From NCBI GenBank assembly GCA_902595465.1, contig CACJQE010000003.1:1-55000 (forward strand): DNA of 55,000 nt, in the 5' to 3' direction. Position 1 is the stretch's first letter, and every line of letters starts with the position of its first letter. The notes beneath the pieces were generated by a model. That model had not been told where the DNA came from. It saw only the letters and a program-made list of their open reading frames with translations, and did not search any database. The position numbers and the translations under genes are program-made. Below, one piece after another: positions 9,271 to 17,406 of the stretch. Source of the DNA: an uncultured Pelagibacteraceae bacterium. GTDB taxonomy: Bacteria; Pseudomonadota; Alphaproteobacteria; Pelagibacterales; Pelagibacteraceae.

Positions 9271-10516
9271 TTGTAAGAAAAAAAATTATAAAAGAGAATT
9301 AACATCTTTTTTGGATAAAAGAAGATCTGGAAAAGCAGTAGACACTTCGATAGTTCCAAAAATTTTAAAAGACATTAAAATTAACGGAAGAAAAGCACTT
9401 TTAAAGTATGAGAAAAAATTTAGTAAAAATACAGAGATAGTTCCTTCAAAAGATAAAGTAAACAAAGCAATTAATACATTAGAACCTAAGATTAAAAAAA
9501 GTATCGATTTAGCCTATAATAGAATTTTTAAGTTTCATTCACTACAAAAACCAAAAAATATTAAGTATGTAGATAATTTTAAAAATAAACTTGAATATAA
9601 GCATGTGCCACTACAGTCTGTAGGTATTTATGTACCAGCTAATTTACCATCCACATTATTAATGAATGCAGTGCCTGCAAAAATTTCTGGTGTAAAAAGA
9701 ATAGTTTTGGCCAATCCAAAACTTAATGGAAAACTAAATCCTGCTGTTCTTTATGCAGCTAAAAAAGTTGGAATTAATGAAATTTACTCAATGGGTGGTG
9801 CCCAAGCTATAGCAAGTTTAGCGTATATTCAAAAAGTGAATAAAATTGTTGGGCCTGGAAATATTTATGTTGCAAGAAGCAAACGTGAAGTCTTTGGTGA
9901 TGTTGGGACAGAAGGAATGGTCGCTGGGCCTAGTGAAATTTGTGTTTTAGCAGATAGTAAAACTGATCTAAATCAAGTTATAACATCTATGATTGGACAA
10001 GCAGAACATGATGTAAACTCCCAGTGTATTTTAATTACGAAAGATAAAAAATTAGCAAATAAATTTAATATAGAAATAAAAGAAACTATCAAAAAAGTTC
10101 AAAGGAAAAGTGTTGTTTTAAAAAGTTTGAAAAATAATGGATTAATTGTGTTAGCCCAAAGTGATAAGCAAATAATAGAAGCAATTAATGAAGTTGCCCC
10201 AGAACACTTAGAAATTAATGTGTCTAATTATAAAAAGTATTTAAATCAAATTCATAATGCAGGAAGTATTATGATTGGAAAGTATTCTCCAATGGCTGTC
10301 TCAGATTATAATGTTGGTTCAAACCATGTATTACCAACTTTAGGATCTGCAAAATTTTCATCTGGACTAAATCTTAGTGAATTTTATAAAAAAATTAGCC
10401 ATATAACTCTTACAAAAAAAGGTATTGAGAAATTAGGAGAATCCGCTACACATCTCGCTGAGTATGAAGAACTAGATAATCATGCTCGAAGTATTAAATC
10501 TAGAATGAGGAGATAA
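9254..10516 (+). CDS. hisD: Histidinol dehydrogenase (divergent)
   Basis: HisD oxidises L-histidinol to histidine in the last two steps of the pathway. The ATG at 9254 ([10 protein letters not shown]) is preferred to a TTG two codons earlier. The roughly 420-aa protein keeps QAEHD (zinc ligands), APEHLEI (Glu-His), the Asp of SDYN, NHVLPT, FSSGL and NHARS. Oddities compared with the usual family pattern: the YVPGGxAxxPS block is shortened to YVPANLPS, a segment after SLAY (usually GTxxIP) is missing, and GIDMxAGPSE reads [11 protein letters not shown]. It sits in the standard murA-DUF2948-hisD-infA neighbourhood, so it is probably the genuine HisD. Confidence 0.9.
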   Translation: MIKVINCKKKNYKRELTSFLDKRRSGKAVDTSIVPKILKDIKINGRKALLKYEKKFSKNTEIVPSKDKVNKAINTLEPKIKKSIDLAYNRIFKFHSLQKPKNIKYVDNFKNKLEYKHVPLQSVGIYVPANLPSTLLMNAVPAKISGVKRIVLANPKLNGKLNPAVLYAAKKVGINEIYSMGGAQAIASLAYIQKVNKIVGPGNIYVARSKREVFGDVGTEGMVAGPSEICVLADSKTDLNQVITSMIGQAEHDVNSQCILITKDKKLANKFNIEIKETIKKVQRKSVVLKSLKNNGLIVLAQSDKQIIEAINEVAPEHLEINVSNYKKYLNQIHNAGSIMIGKYSPMAVSDYNVGSNHVLPTLGSAKFSSGLNLSEFYKKISHITLTKKGIEKLGESATHLAEYEELDNHARSIKSRMRR

Positions 10517-10520
10517 TAAT

Positions 10521-10736
10521 TTGAGTAAACAGGATACGTTGGAGTTTGAAGGTGTGGTAACAGATCTTCTTCCTAATGCTATGTTTAGAGTTAAACTAGA
10601 CAATGGTCATAATGTTACGGCTCACACGGCAGGAAAACTTAGAAAAAATCGTATTCGTGTTTTACAAGGAGATAGAGTGAAATTGGAAGTATCTCCATAC
10701 GATTTATCAAAGGGTCGTATAATTTTTAGATCTTAA
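10521..10736 (+). CDS. infA: Translation initiation factor IF-1
   Basis: IF-1 binds the ribosomal A site during initiation. The 71-aa product reads [29 protein letters not shown] and [18 protein letters not shown], a textbook S1/OB-fold IF-1. The start codon is TTG at 10521; no in-frame ATG gives a full-length protein. The preceding hisD stop is 4 bp away. It is followed directly by tRNA-Phe. Confidence 0.97.
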   Translation: MSKQDTLEFEGVVTDLLPNAMFRVKLDNGHNVTAHTAGKLRKNRIRVLQGDRVKLEVSPYDLSKGRIIFRS

Positions 10737-10739
10737 TAT

Positions 10740-10815
10740 GGCTTCGTAGCTCAGTTGGTAGAGCAGAGCCCTGAAAAGGCTTGTGTCGCTGGTTCGAGTC
10801 CCGCCGAAGCCACCA
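10740..10815 (+). tRNA. tRNA-Phe(GAA)
   Basis: The acceptor stem GGCTTCG pairs with CGAAGCC, with discriminator A and encoded CCA (10813-10815). The D arm contains TAGCTCAGTTGGTAGAGC. The anticodon loop CTGAAAA gives anticodon GAA (Phe), and the T arm GGTTCGAGTCC is canonical. It begins only 3 bp after the infA stop, so it may be co-transcribed with the murA-hisD-infA unit. Confidence 0.97.
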
Positions 10816-10901
10816 CTCCTGTGTGATATTAATATCCATCATTATGCTTGCATTCAAAATTAAAATCTAATACCTATCCATCAGCTATTTATAGCTAATT
10901 A

Positions 10902-10907
10902 TATAAT
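10902..10907 (+). promoter_or_regulatory. Candidate -10 element of the csp gene
   Basis: A perfect TATAAT lies 23 bp upstream of the cold-shock-protein ATG, in the 115-bp gap after tRNA-Phe. No good -35 hexamer is seen at standard spacing. The same gap holds GCTTGCATT (from about 10844), which recurs upstream of the histidine block at 11226; it may be a shared upstream element. Confidence 0.4.
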
Positions 10908-10930
10908 AACAAAGAAAGAGTAACTAAAGT

Positions 10931-11143
10931 ATGAGTACATTAAAAGGCAAAGTAAAGTGGTTCAACGGTAAGAAGGGCTACGGTTTTATTGAAAGAGAAG
11001 ACGGAGAAAAAGATTGTTTCGTTCATGCGAGCGCAGTAAGAGAAGCTGGGCTAAGATTTTTGAATGAAAACGATGCTATAGAATTCGAAATTCAAGATGG
11101 CGAAAAAGGTCCAAGCGCTGTAAATTTGAAAAAATTAGGTTAA
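10931..11143 (+). CDS. Cold-shock domain protein (CspA family)
   Basis: This 70-aa single cold-shock domain has the RNP1 motif KGYGFIE and the RNP2 motif DCFVHASAV, with the opening [15 protein letters not shown]. Csp proteins are OB-fold single-strand nucleic-acid chaperones that melt RNA structures. The gene is a monocistron between tRNA-Phe and a strong hairpin at 11174-11208. The C terminus [17 protein letters not shown] is typical of the family. Confidence 0.96.
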   Translation: MSTLKGKVKWFNGKKGYGFIEREDGEKDCFVHASAVREAGLRFLNENDAIEFEIQDGEKGPSAVNLKKLG

Positions 11144-11173
11144 TAAAATTTAATTCATCAAAAATATTTGTAT

Positions 11174-11208
11174 AGGAATAGGATATGTTAAAAAACATAG
11201 CTATTCCT
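11174..11208 (+). terminator. Two-part hairpin downstream of csp
   Basis: AGGAATAG (11174-11181) pairs perfectly with CTATTCCT (11201-11208), and an inner ATGTT/AACAT stem closes an AAAA loop, separated by a small internal loop. It starts 30 bp after the csp stop. The following sequence (GTGCAAAACCTTTTC) has only a weak T run, so this may be a terminator, an RNA 3'-end stabiliser or a processing site. Confidence 0.5.
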
Positions 11209-11262
11209 GTGCAAAACCTTTTCTTGCTTGCATTTAAAAAAAAAAATGCTAATTACACTTCA

Positions 11263-11337
11263 ATGAATAAATTCGTTATTATTAACAGAGAAACTCACAG
11301 ACATCATTTTCATGCTGGCTGCAAGCTAGCTATTTAA
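11263..11337 (+). CDS. Candidate histidine leader peptide
   Basis: This 24-codon ORF runs from ATG 11263 to TAA 11337 and encodes MNKFVIINRETHRHHFHAGC followed by KLAI. Four of six codons at positions 12-17 are His (CAC, CAT, CAT, CAT). It ends 50 bp upstream of tRNA-His, which is followed by hisS, hisZ and hisG. A stem-loop (11314-11330) starts right after the last His codon. This arrangement resembles ribosome-mediated attenuation leaders such as enterobacterial hisL. It lacks a clear Shine-Dalgarno, and expression is unproven. Confidence 0.4.
   Translation: MNKFVIINRETHRHHFHAGCKLAI
11314..11330 (+). promoter_or_regulatory. Stem-loop in the candidate his leader
   Basis: GCTGGC (11314-11319) pairs with GCTAGC (11325-11330) around a TGCAA loop (one G-U pair) and is followed by an AT-rich, T-containing tract. 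The hairpin overlaps the end of the His-rich micro-ORF. The segment TGCAAGC (11320-11326) is also a perfect complement of GCTTGCA at 11226-11232, so an alternative long-range pairing is possible, as expected for an attenuator. The mechanism is inferred. Confidence 0.35.
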
Positions 11338-11387
11338 TTATTTATAAATTTAATTTTATCCACATTTAGTATAAAACAGTAGAAGGA

Positions 11388-11464
11388 GCACGGGTAGCTC
11401 AGTTGGTTAGAGCAGCGGTTTGTGGAACCGAAGGTCGACAGTTCGAATCTGTCCCCGTGTACCA
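11388..11464 (+). tRNA. tRNA-His(GTG)
   Basis: Acceptor GCACGGG pairs with CCCGTGT (G1-U72), with discriminator A (11461) and encoded CCA. The anticodon loop TTGTGGA gives GTG (His), and the T arm GACAG-TTCGAAT-CTGTC is perfect. The nucleotide before G1 is A (11387), so the usual G-1 is not encoded, and position 73 is A rather than C. This is the atypical tRNA-His class described in part of the Alphaproteobacteria. A TATAAA box (11370-11375) could serve as a local promoter. Confidence 0.96.
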
Positions 11465-11468
11465 AAAA

Positions 11469-12899
11469 ATGAATAAAGAAAAAAAATTGTCTGCAAATAC
11501 CCCTTCGGGTTTTGTTGATAGATACGGAAAAGAATTAGCGTTAAAAGAAAATTTAATTGCTAAGATTGAGGAAAATTTTTTAAAATTTGGTTTTTCTAAG
11601 CTAGAAACCCCAAGTTTTGAAATATCAGAAAATATAGGAAAATTTTTACCAGATGATGATAGGCCAAGCTCCGGTGTATTTGGTTTTCAAGAGGAAAATA
11701 ATAGCTGGATATCATTACGTTATGATTTAACTGCGCCATTAGCAAGATACGTATCTCAAAATTATTTAAATATCTCAAATCCTTTTAAAAGATATCAGAT
11801 TGGTAATGTATGGCGAAATGAGAAACCTGGTCCTGGTAGATTTAGAGAGTTTACACAAGCTGATTGTGATATTGTTGGATCTAGTAATCCTTTAGCAGAT
11901 GCTGAGATGTGCAATCTTTTAGCTGACACATTATATTTCTGTGGCTTAGAAAAAAATCAATATCAAATCAAATTAAGTAATAGAAAATTAATTCAAGGAC
12001 TTATTGAAAACTTAAAAATTTCAGAAAGCAAACAACAACTTACTGTTTTGAGAGCTATTGATAAACTTGATAGAGTTGGAACGGATGGTGTTAAACAATT
12101 GCTTACAACAGGACGTGAAGACAAATCTGGTGATAAAACTATTGGAGCAAACCTCTCTGATAATCAAGCTGAAGCGATAGTCAGTTTTATAAATATGAGA
12201 TCTTTAGATGAAATTAAGTCAGCTATACCAAACAAATTAGTTGAAAATGGTGTTGATGAATTAAATAAAGTATTAGATGGAATAAGTTATTCATCTAATT
12301 TTGATCAAATAATTTTTTCTCCTGAAGTTATTAGAGGACTTGAATATTATGATGGCCCAATATTTGAGGCAAATTTAACATTTAAAGTTAAAAATCAAAA
12401 AAACCAAGAGGTGGAGTTTGGATCAGTTGGTGGAGGTGGAAGATATAATTCTTTAGTTTCACGTTTTAAAAAAGTTGACCTATCTGCGACGGGTGTATCT
12501 ATAGGTCTTGATCGTTTGTTATACGCTTTAGTTCAGTTAAACAAGATTGAAGTAAAAAATAATTCACCAATAATAATATGTGTTTTAGATGAAAAATATC
12601 TCTCTAATTATTATGAATTGTTATCACAACTTAGAAGTCAAAATATAAGATCTGAAGTTTATCTGGGAGACTCAGGTTTGAAATCTCAATTAAAATATGC
12701 TGATAAAAGAAGTTCACCAGCTGTAATTCTTTGTGGAGATGATGAATTTAAAAATAATAAGATTACTATAAAAAAATTAGTCCCAAATTTAGAAGAAACA
12801 TCAAGAAATTTATCTAGAGAAGAATGGAAAAAATCTGAAAATACTCAAATTACATTTGATAAGGAGAACCTGATTGATGAAATCAAAAATCTTATCTGA
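11469..12899 (+). CDS. hisS: Histidyl-tRNA synthetase (alphaproteobacterial type)
   Basis: HisRS charges tRNA-His. The ATG at 11469 gives 476 aa; an upstream in-frame GTG lies inside the tRNA gene and is rejected. Class II motif 2 is YQIGNVWRNEKPGPGRFREF, preceded by LRYDLTAPLARY. The histidine-specific GLEYYDGPIFEA and SVGGGGRYNSLV (with GVSIGLDRLL as motif 3) follow, and a C-terminal anticodon-binding domain starts near residue 375. The sequence resembles the divergent HisRS class that pairs with G-1-less tRNA-His, which fits the tRNA located 4 bp upstream. Confidence 0.95.
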   Translation: MNKEKKLSANTPSGFVDRYGKELALKENLIAKIEENFLKFGFSKLETPSFEISENIGKFLPDDDRPSSGVFGFQEENNSWISLRYDLTAPLARYVSQNYLNISNPFKRYQIGNVWRNEKPGPGRFREFTQADCDIVGSSNPLADAEMCNLLADTLYFCGLEKNQYQIKLSNRKLIQGLIENLKISESKQQLTVLRAIDKLDRVGTDGVKQLLTTGREDKSGDKTIGANLSDNQAEAIVSFINMRSLDEIKSAIPNKLVENGVDELNKVLDGISYSSNFDQIIFSPEVIRGLEYYDGPIFEANLTFKVKNQKNQEVEFGSVGGGGRYNSLVSRFKKVDLSATGVSIGLDRLLYALVQLNKIEVKNNSPIIICVLDEKYLSNYYELLSQLRSQNIRSEVYLGDSGLKSQLKYADKRSSPAVILCGDDEFKNNKITIKKLVPNLEETSRNLSREEWKKSENTQITFDKENLIDEIKNLI

Positions 12900-13929
12900 A
12901 AATATTTTAAAAGTAATTAAGTCAAATGGGTATAAATATATTGATCTTGATACAGTTATTGACACCAATTTAATATTGGAAAGATCAGGAGAAAATTTCA
13001 AAAGATTTATATTTTCTTTCAATGATCAATTAGGAAATGAACTTTGCTTAAGACCTGATTTAACAATTGCATCTTGTGTTAGATATTTAAATAATAATAA
13101 GAAAACTAGTGAAAAAATTTTCTATAGTGGTCAAGCATTTAGAAAAGGATTAAATAAAAAAGATTCTGTTATCAGGAGTCAAATTGGTTTTGAAATATTA
13201 GGATCTTTTACTGAAAAAAAAGATGATAAAAAAATAATAGAAACTTCACTTAAAACATTATCAAAATTTAAATATAAAAGTGGAAATTTAGTAATAGGTA
13301 ACATAGAAATTTTTAGGCTTTTGTTAGATAAATTGGATTGTCCAGCAAGATGGAAACTAAGATTGCAACGTCATTTTTGGAGAGAAAAATATTTTAATGA
13401 TTTATTAAAAAGATTGGAGACGAATTCTGATATCGATCCAACAATTGTTGAAATAGATAAAAAAAAATATTCTAAAATGATTAATGGAAATCAAAAAAAA
13501 GAAGTTGCTGGAAGATCAATAGAAGAAATATTATTAAGATTTGACACTAAAATTAAAGATCCAAGAAGAACAAAAAAAGGTAGTAATGTTGTAAAAATTT
13601 TAAAAGATTACTTAAAAATTGAATGTCCTATTAATCAAGCATCTAAAAAGTTAAATTTATTTTTTAAAAAAAATAAAATTAATCTTAGAGTTCAGGATGA
13701 TTATTTTCCAATAACTAAAAATAAAATTAATAAATTAAATGTTAGATTTAATTCTTCTTTTGGAAGACATCTCGAATATTACACTGGTTTGGTATTTAAG
13801 ATCGATATTAAATCGAAGTCTGAGAAATTAAATATTAGAGGTGGTAGATACGATTCTTTAATTAAGGATCTTGGCTTTAAAAAAAATATACCAGCTGTTG
13901 GAGCTGCTATTAACTTAGAAAAAATATGA
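12877..13929 (+). CDS. hisZ: ATP phosphoribosyltransferase regulatory subunit
   Basis: HisZ is a catalytically inactive HisRS paralogue that forms a hetero-octamer with short-form HisG and mediates histidine feedback. The ATG at 12877 has AAGGAG 10 bp upstream. The 350-aa protein has degenerate class II motifs: LCLRPDLTIASCVRYL, IFYSGQAFRK, FGRHLEYYTGLVFK and RGGRYDSLI. It lacks the anticodon-binding domain. It overlaps the end of hisS by 23 bp, and its own stop overlaps the sulfotransferase start. Confidence 0.9.
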   Translation: MKSKILSENILKVIKSNGYKYIDLDTVIDTNLILERSGENFKRFIFSFNDQLGNELCLRPDLTIASCVRYLNNNKKTSEKIFYSGQAFRKGLNKKDSVIRSQIGFEILGSFTEKKDDKKIIETSLKTLSKFKYKSGNLVIGNIEIFRLLLDKLDCPARWKLRLQRHFWREKYFNDLLKRLETNSDIDPTIVEIDKKKYSKMINGNQKKEVAGRSIEEILLRFDTKIKDPRRTKKGSNVVKILKDYLKIECPINQASKKLNLFFKKNKINLRVQDDYFPITKNKINKLNVRFNSSFGRHLEYYTGLVFKIDIKSKSEKLNIRGGRYDSLIKDLGFKKNIPAVGAAINLEKI

Positions 13930-14771
13930 TAATTTGGTTAGCTTCATATCCTAAAAGTGGAAATACTTGGTTGAGATCTTTAATAGCAAATTACTATTTT
14001 TCAGAAACTGGTGATTTTAATTTTGAACTTTTAGAAAAAATTGACTCTTTTCCAAGCAACAAATATTTTAGAAAGTATTTAGATAAATTTAATCAGCCTC
14101 ACGATACTTCAAAGTATTGGATAAAGGAGCAAGAAAAAATTAATCAATCCAAAGGTTTGAAATTTTTTAAAACTCATAATGCACTTTGTAAAATAGATGG
14201 TAATCAATTTACTAATAAAGAAAACACAGCAGGTGTTATTTATATAGTTAGAGATCCAAGGAATGTAATCTCATCATTATCAAACCATTATCAAATTTCT
14301 GTCGATGAAGCTTTTCAATTTATGACAGATGAAAAAAGAGGAATTGTCTCAAAAGAAAAAGAGAGATTTTTAGGATTTCAAGCACTTTTTTCTTGGAAGT
14401 TAAATCAGAAATCATGGGTAAACAATAAATTATATCCACTTTTAACTGTAAGGTATGAAGATCTACAAAGTGATGCACTAAATACTTTTAAACAAGTTAT
14501 TAACTTCATTCATAAAATTTCTAAATCAGATGAAAAATTTAATAAAGAAAAAGCATTAAAATGTATAAGAAATTGCAATTTTAATAATTTGAAAAAACTA
14601 GAGGACGAAAAAGGTTTTGCTGAAGCAATTACAAAAAAAGGTTCTGACGAAAAAATAAAATTTTTTAATTTAGGAAAAGATAATGATTATAGGAAATTAC
14701 TTAATGAGGATTTAATAAACAAAATGAACAATTTATTTCAAGAAGAATTAGTAAAATATAAATATGAGTAA
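13926..14771 (+). CDS. Sulfotransferase domain protein inside the his operon
   Basis: This 281-aa cytosolic sulfotransferase-fold protein has the 5'-phosphosulfate-binding loop WLASYPKSGNTWLRSLIA at the N terminus, the putative catalytic His in FFKTHNAL, and the 3'-phosphate-binding block YIVRDPRNVISSLSNHY. These are the PAPS-dependent sulfotransferase landmarks. The acceptor is unknown. It is wedged between hisZ and hisG with overlaps at both ends (4 bp and 8 bp), so it should be co-translated with them. Base composition matches its neighbours. Its role in a histidine operon is unexplained. Confidence 0.85.
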   Translation: MIIWLASYPKSGNTWLRSLIANYYFSETGDFNFELLEKIDSFPSNKYFRKYLDKFNQPHDTSKYWIKEQEKINQSKGLKFFKTHNALCKIDGNQFTNKENTAGVIYIVRDPRNVISSLSNHYQISVDEAFQFMTDEKRGIVSKEKERFLGFQALFSWKLNQKSWVNNKLYPLLTVRYEDLQSDALNTFKQVINFIHKISKSDEKFNKEKALKCIRNCNFNNLKKLEDEKGFAEAITKKGSDEKIKFFNLGKDNDYRKLLNEDLINKMNNLFQEELVKYKYE

Positions 14772-15435
14772 CAACATAATTAAAATTGGAATTCCAAGTA
14801 AAGGTCGTTTACGTTCTGGAGTATTAAATATTTTTAAAAAAAAGAAATTAAAAATTCTATCTGAAAGAGGTGAGAGAGACTTATTTGGATTTATCAAAGG
14901 AAAAAAAAATATAGTTATTAATTATCTTCATGCTAGAGAAATAGTAGAACGTCTTGCAGATGGATCTTTAGATATTGGTTTTTCTGGATATGATTTATTA
15001 ATGGAAAGCGAAATTAATATTCAAAAAAATGTGACTGTAAAAAAAAAGTACAATTTTGGAGAGGCTACACTGGTAGTTGCAATTCCAGATGATTGGATAG
15101 ATGTACAGACAATGCCTGATCTTGAAGAAATAGCTTTTGAATTTAAAGATAAAAAAAGAAGTAGATTACGTATAGCTACAAAATATCCTAATCTAACTAG
15201 GGAATTCATGTTCTCAAGAGGAGTTACACAATTTAAATTGGTAAAGAGTCTCGGCGCAACAGAGATATATCCATTTACTGGATCATCAGAAATTATAACT
15301 GATATAACTTCAACAGGAGCAACCTTAAAAGCTAATAAATTAAGGATATTAAAAGACGGAATAATTCTTAAATCCCAAGCGTGTTTAATGACCCCAAAAA
15401 AAAATAAAGAGGTAGAACTCTTAAAAGTGTTTTAA
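14764..15435 (+). CDS. hisG: ATP phosphoribosyltransferase, short form
   Basis: HisG condenses ATP and PRPP in the first, feedback-regulated step of histidine biosynthesis. The 223-aa length identifies the short form lacking the C-terminal regulatory domain, which needs HisZ (encoded upstream). Motifs include KIGIPSKGRLRSGVLNIF, ADGSLDIGFSGYDLL, RIATKYPNLTREF and the PRPP-binding GATEIYPFTGSSEIITDI. It overlaps the sulfotransferase gene by 8 bp and ends the operon. Confidence 0.93.
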   Translation: MSNNIIKIGIPSKGRLRSGVLNIFKKKKLKILSERGERDLFGFIKGKKNIVINYLHAREIVERLADGSLDIGFSGYDLLMESEINIQKNVTVKKKYNFGEATLVVAIPDDWIDVQTMPDLEEIAFEFKDKKRSRLRIATKYPNLTREFMFSRGVTQFKLVKSLGATEIYPFTGSSEIITDITSTGATLKANKLRILKDGIILKSQACLMTPKKNKEVELLKVF

Positions 15436-15476
15436 ATAAACTTTAAATATTATTAAGTAAGTGTAACATACGAATC

Positions 15477-16571
15477 ATGGATATAATTTTAGTAATTATT
15501 TTAGCTTCAATATTAATAGCGACTTTATCTATCCTTTATTTAAATATTAAATCAAATATAAAAAAAGAGGATGAAAACAAAGCTGATGAGATAGCTAATC
15601 TAAATGCCGAGATAATTAAATTAAAAGATAGTTTAAATACTACTTTAAATACATCTTTAAATTCGATGTCTTCATCTTTTAACAATCTTTCAACTGGTGT
15701 TACGAAAGATATGACGGCAGCTCTGACAAAAGTTGATGAGAAAGTTGCAGCTTTTAATTCCCAAGTTGAAAATTTAAACGAAAGCCAGAAAGGCATTAAT
15801 AAAATTTTAGCTGGAGTCAAAAAGTATGGAACTTTAGCTGAGTTCAGCCTTGGCTCACTTATTAAGGATTTACTACCTTCTTCACAGTACCTTTCAAATG
15901 TTAAAATGAAGGAGGAAACTAACGAAAATGTTGAATTTGCTATTAAACTTCAAGAGGGTGTATTGGTTCCGGTTGATAGCCATTTTCCTGTTGAGAGATT
16001 CAAAGCTATTCAAGATGCTCATCAAGAAGACGATAAAAAAGCTATTGCGGATGCAAGAACTAAACTTGCAAAAGCTTTCAAAGAAAAAGCCAAGAGTATA
16101 AATGAAAAATATATTGTCCCACCTAAAACCACTGATTTTGCAATTGTGTATGCGCCAACAGAGAGTTTGTTTTTAGAGTTAGCTAATTATCAAGATTCAA
16201 ATACTAAAGAATTATTGAGCCAAGAAATAATGAAAAAATACAAAGTAACTGTTATGGGACCAAATAATTTATCTGGGTATCTACAATCATTACACATGGG
16301 TTTTCAAACATTAAAAGTTCAAAAACACGCAACAGAAATATATGATCATTTAAAAACAATAAGTACTAGATTTACAAAACACTTTGATGGAATTGTTAAT
16401 CTTAGAAAAAAATTAGAAGAGGCAATGACAGCTGTTGATAAATTTGGAACAGATGCAAGATCTATTAAAAGAACATTAGAAAATATAAAAGATCCCGAGC
16501 AAATTGAAAAAGCTATTGAAACAGAAAATGTCGAGAAATTTGAGGATATTCCAAGACAAGCAAAAAATTAA
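15477..16571 (+). CDS. rmuC: DNA recombination protein RmuC
   Basis: RmuC is a predicted nuclease-fold protein that limits recombination at inverted repeats. The 364-aa product has an N-terminal TM helix (residues about 3-23), a coiled coil (about 30-115) and the conserved RmuC domain (about 120-330) with YGTLAEFSLGSLIKDLLPSS, VPVDSHFPVERF, IVPPKTTDFAIVYAPTESLF and GPNNLSGYLQSLHMGFQTL. It is followed by a PD-(D/E)XK nuclease and sbcB in the same direction. Confidence 0.92.
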   Translation: MDIILVIILASILIATLSILYLNIKSNIKKEDENKADEIANLNAEIIKLKDSLNTTLNTSLNSMSSSFNNLSTGVTKDMTAALTKVDEKVAAFNSQVENLNESQKGINKILAGVKKYGTLAEFSLGSLIKDLLPSSQYLSNVKMKEETNENVEFAIKLQEGVLVPVDSHFPVERFKAIQDAHQEDDKKAIADARTKLAKAFKEKAKSINEKYIVPPKTTDFAIVYAPTESLFLELANYQDSNTKELLSQEIMKKYKVTVMGPNNLSGYLQSLHMGFQTLKVQKHATEIYDHLKTISTRFTKHFDGIVNLRKKLEEAMTAVDKFGTDARSIKRTLENIKDPEQIEKAIETENVEKFEDIPRQAKN

Positions 16572-16595
16572 ATTAATTCTAATACAAAAAATTTA

Positions 16596-17282
16596 ATGAA
16601 GTGGAATAATAAATTTAATTATCCCAAGTCTTCAAGGTCAATTGAAGATGGATACAGAAAATATTTATTAGGAGAGAACAAACTACCAAGTGTTACTACT
16701 ATTCTAAGTACTACAAAATCTGAAGAAGAGAAGGCAGCTCTTGCAAATTGGAAAGAGAGAGTAGGAGTTAAGGAGGCAAATAGAATTAAAACAGAGGCGT
16801 CATCGAGGGGTACTTCTATGCACTCTTATATTGAGGACTATTTAAGAGGAAGAATTAATGAGAGTTTCTTTGAGAGTAATGAACAATATAAAAATATGGC
16901 TAAAGAAATAATTCAAAAAGGAATTACCGGAAGACTTAACGAAGTATATGGAATGGAAGAAACTTTATATTATCCAGATCAATATGCCGGAACAGCTGAC
17001 ATGATAGCAGTATACGAAGGTAAAGATGTCATTGTAGATTTTAAACAGTCTAATAAACCGAAAAAAGTAGATTACATTCAAGATTATTTTTTACAATTAG
17101 GAGCATATACATTAGCACATGATACTGTCTATGGAACTAAGATGAAAGCGGGTATAATATTATTATGTACTAAAGATATTTTATTCCAAGAATTTAAAAT
17201 TGAGGGAGCTGAATTAGAAATGTATCAAAATTTATTTTTAGGAAGGGTTAAAAAGTTTTATGAATTGAATAATATATCTTGA
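16596..17282 (+). CDS. PD-(D/E)XK exonuclease, MGME1/phage-like
   Basis: This 228-aa protein carries the PD-(D/E)XK core YAGTADMIAVYEGKDVIVDF then KQS: Asp of GTAD, Asp-Phe-Lys as the D-x-K motif. Upstream LPSVTTILSTTK and SSRGTSMHSYIEDYL are the helical elements seen in the MGME1-like single-strand exonucleases found in mitochondria and in marine T4-like phages. It has no membrane segment. It lies between rmuC and sbcB, which suggests a DNA-repair role. I cannot tell whether it came from a phage; composition is like its neighbours. Confidence 0.72.
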   Translation: MKWNNKFNYPKSSRSIEDGYRKYLLGENKLPSVTTILSTTKSEEEKAALANWKERVGVKEANRIKTEASSRGTSMHSYIEDYLRGRINESFFESNEQYKNMAKEIIQKGITGRLNEVYGMEETLYYPDQYAGTADMIAVYEGKDVIVDFKQSNKPKKVDYIQDYFLQLGAYTLAHDTVYGTKMKAGIILLCTKDILFQEFKIEGAELEMYQNLFLGRVKKFYELNNIS

Positions 17283-17406
17283 CTTTAACTAACCAATCCA
17301 TAAAAGAGTTATTAATACCTGAGCTAATCGTTTATATGCTAATGGTTAAGTCTTTAAAAAACTTTCCAAAAACCCATAAAATATTAGCTAATTTGAGGAT
17401 AAAATT

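Noticed and set aside
11403..11468. N-terminal extension of hisS from an in-frame GTG
   Set aside because: It lies inside the tRNA-His gene; homology begins only after the ATG at 11469.
13926..14771. Sulfotransferase as a horizontally acquired island
   Set aside because: Composition, codon use and overlap with both neighbours look native; no repeats, tRNA ends or integrase nearby.
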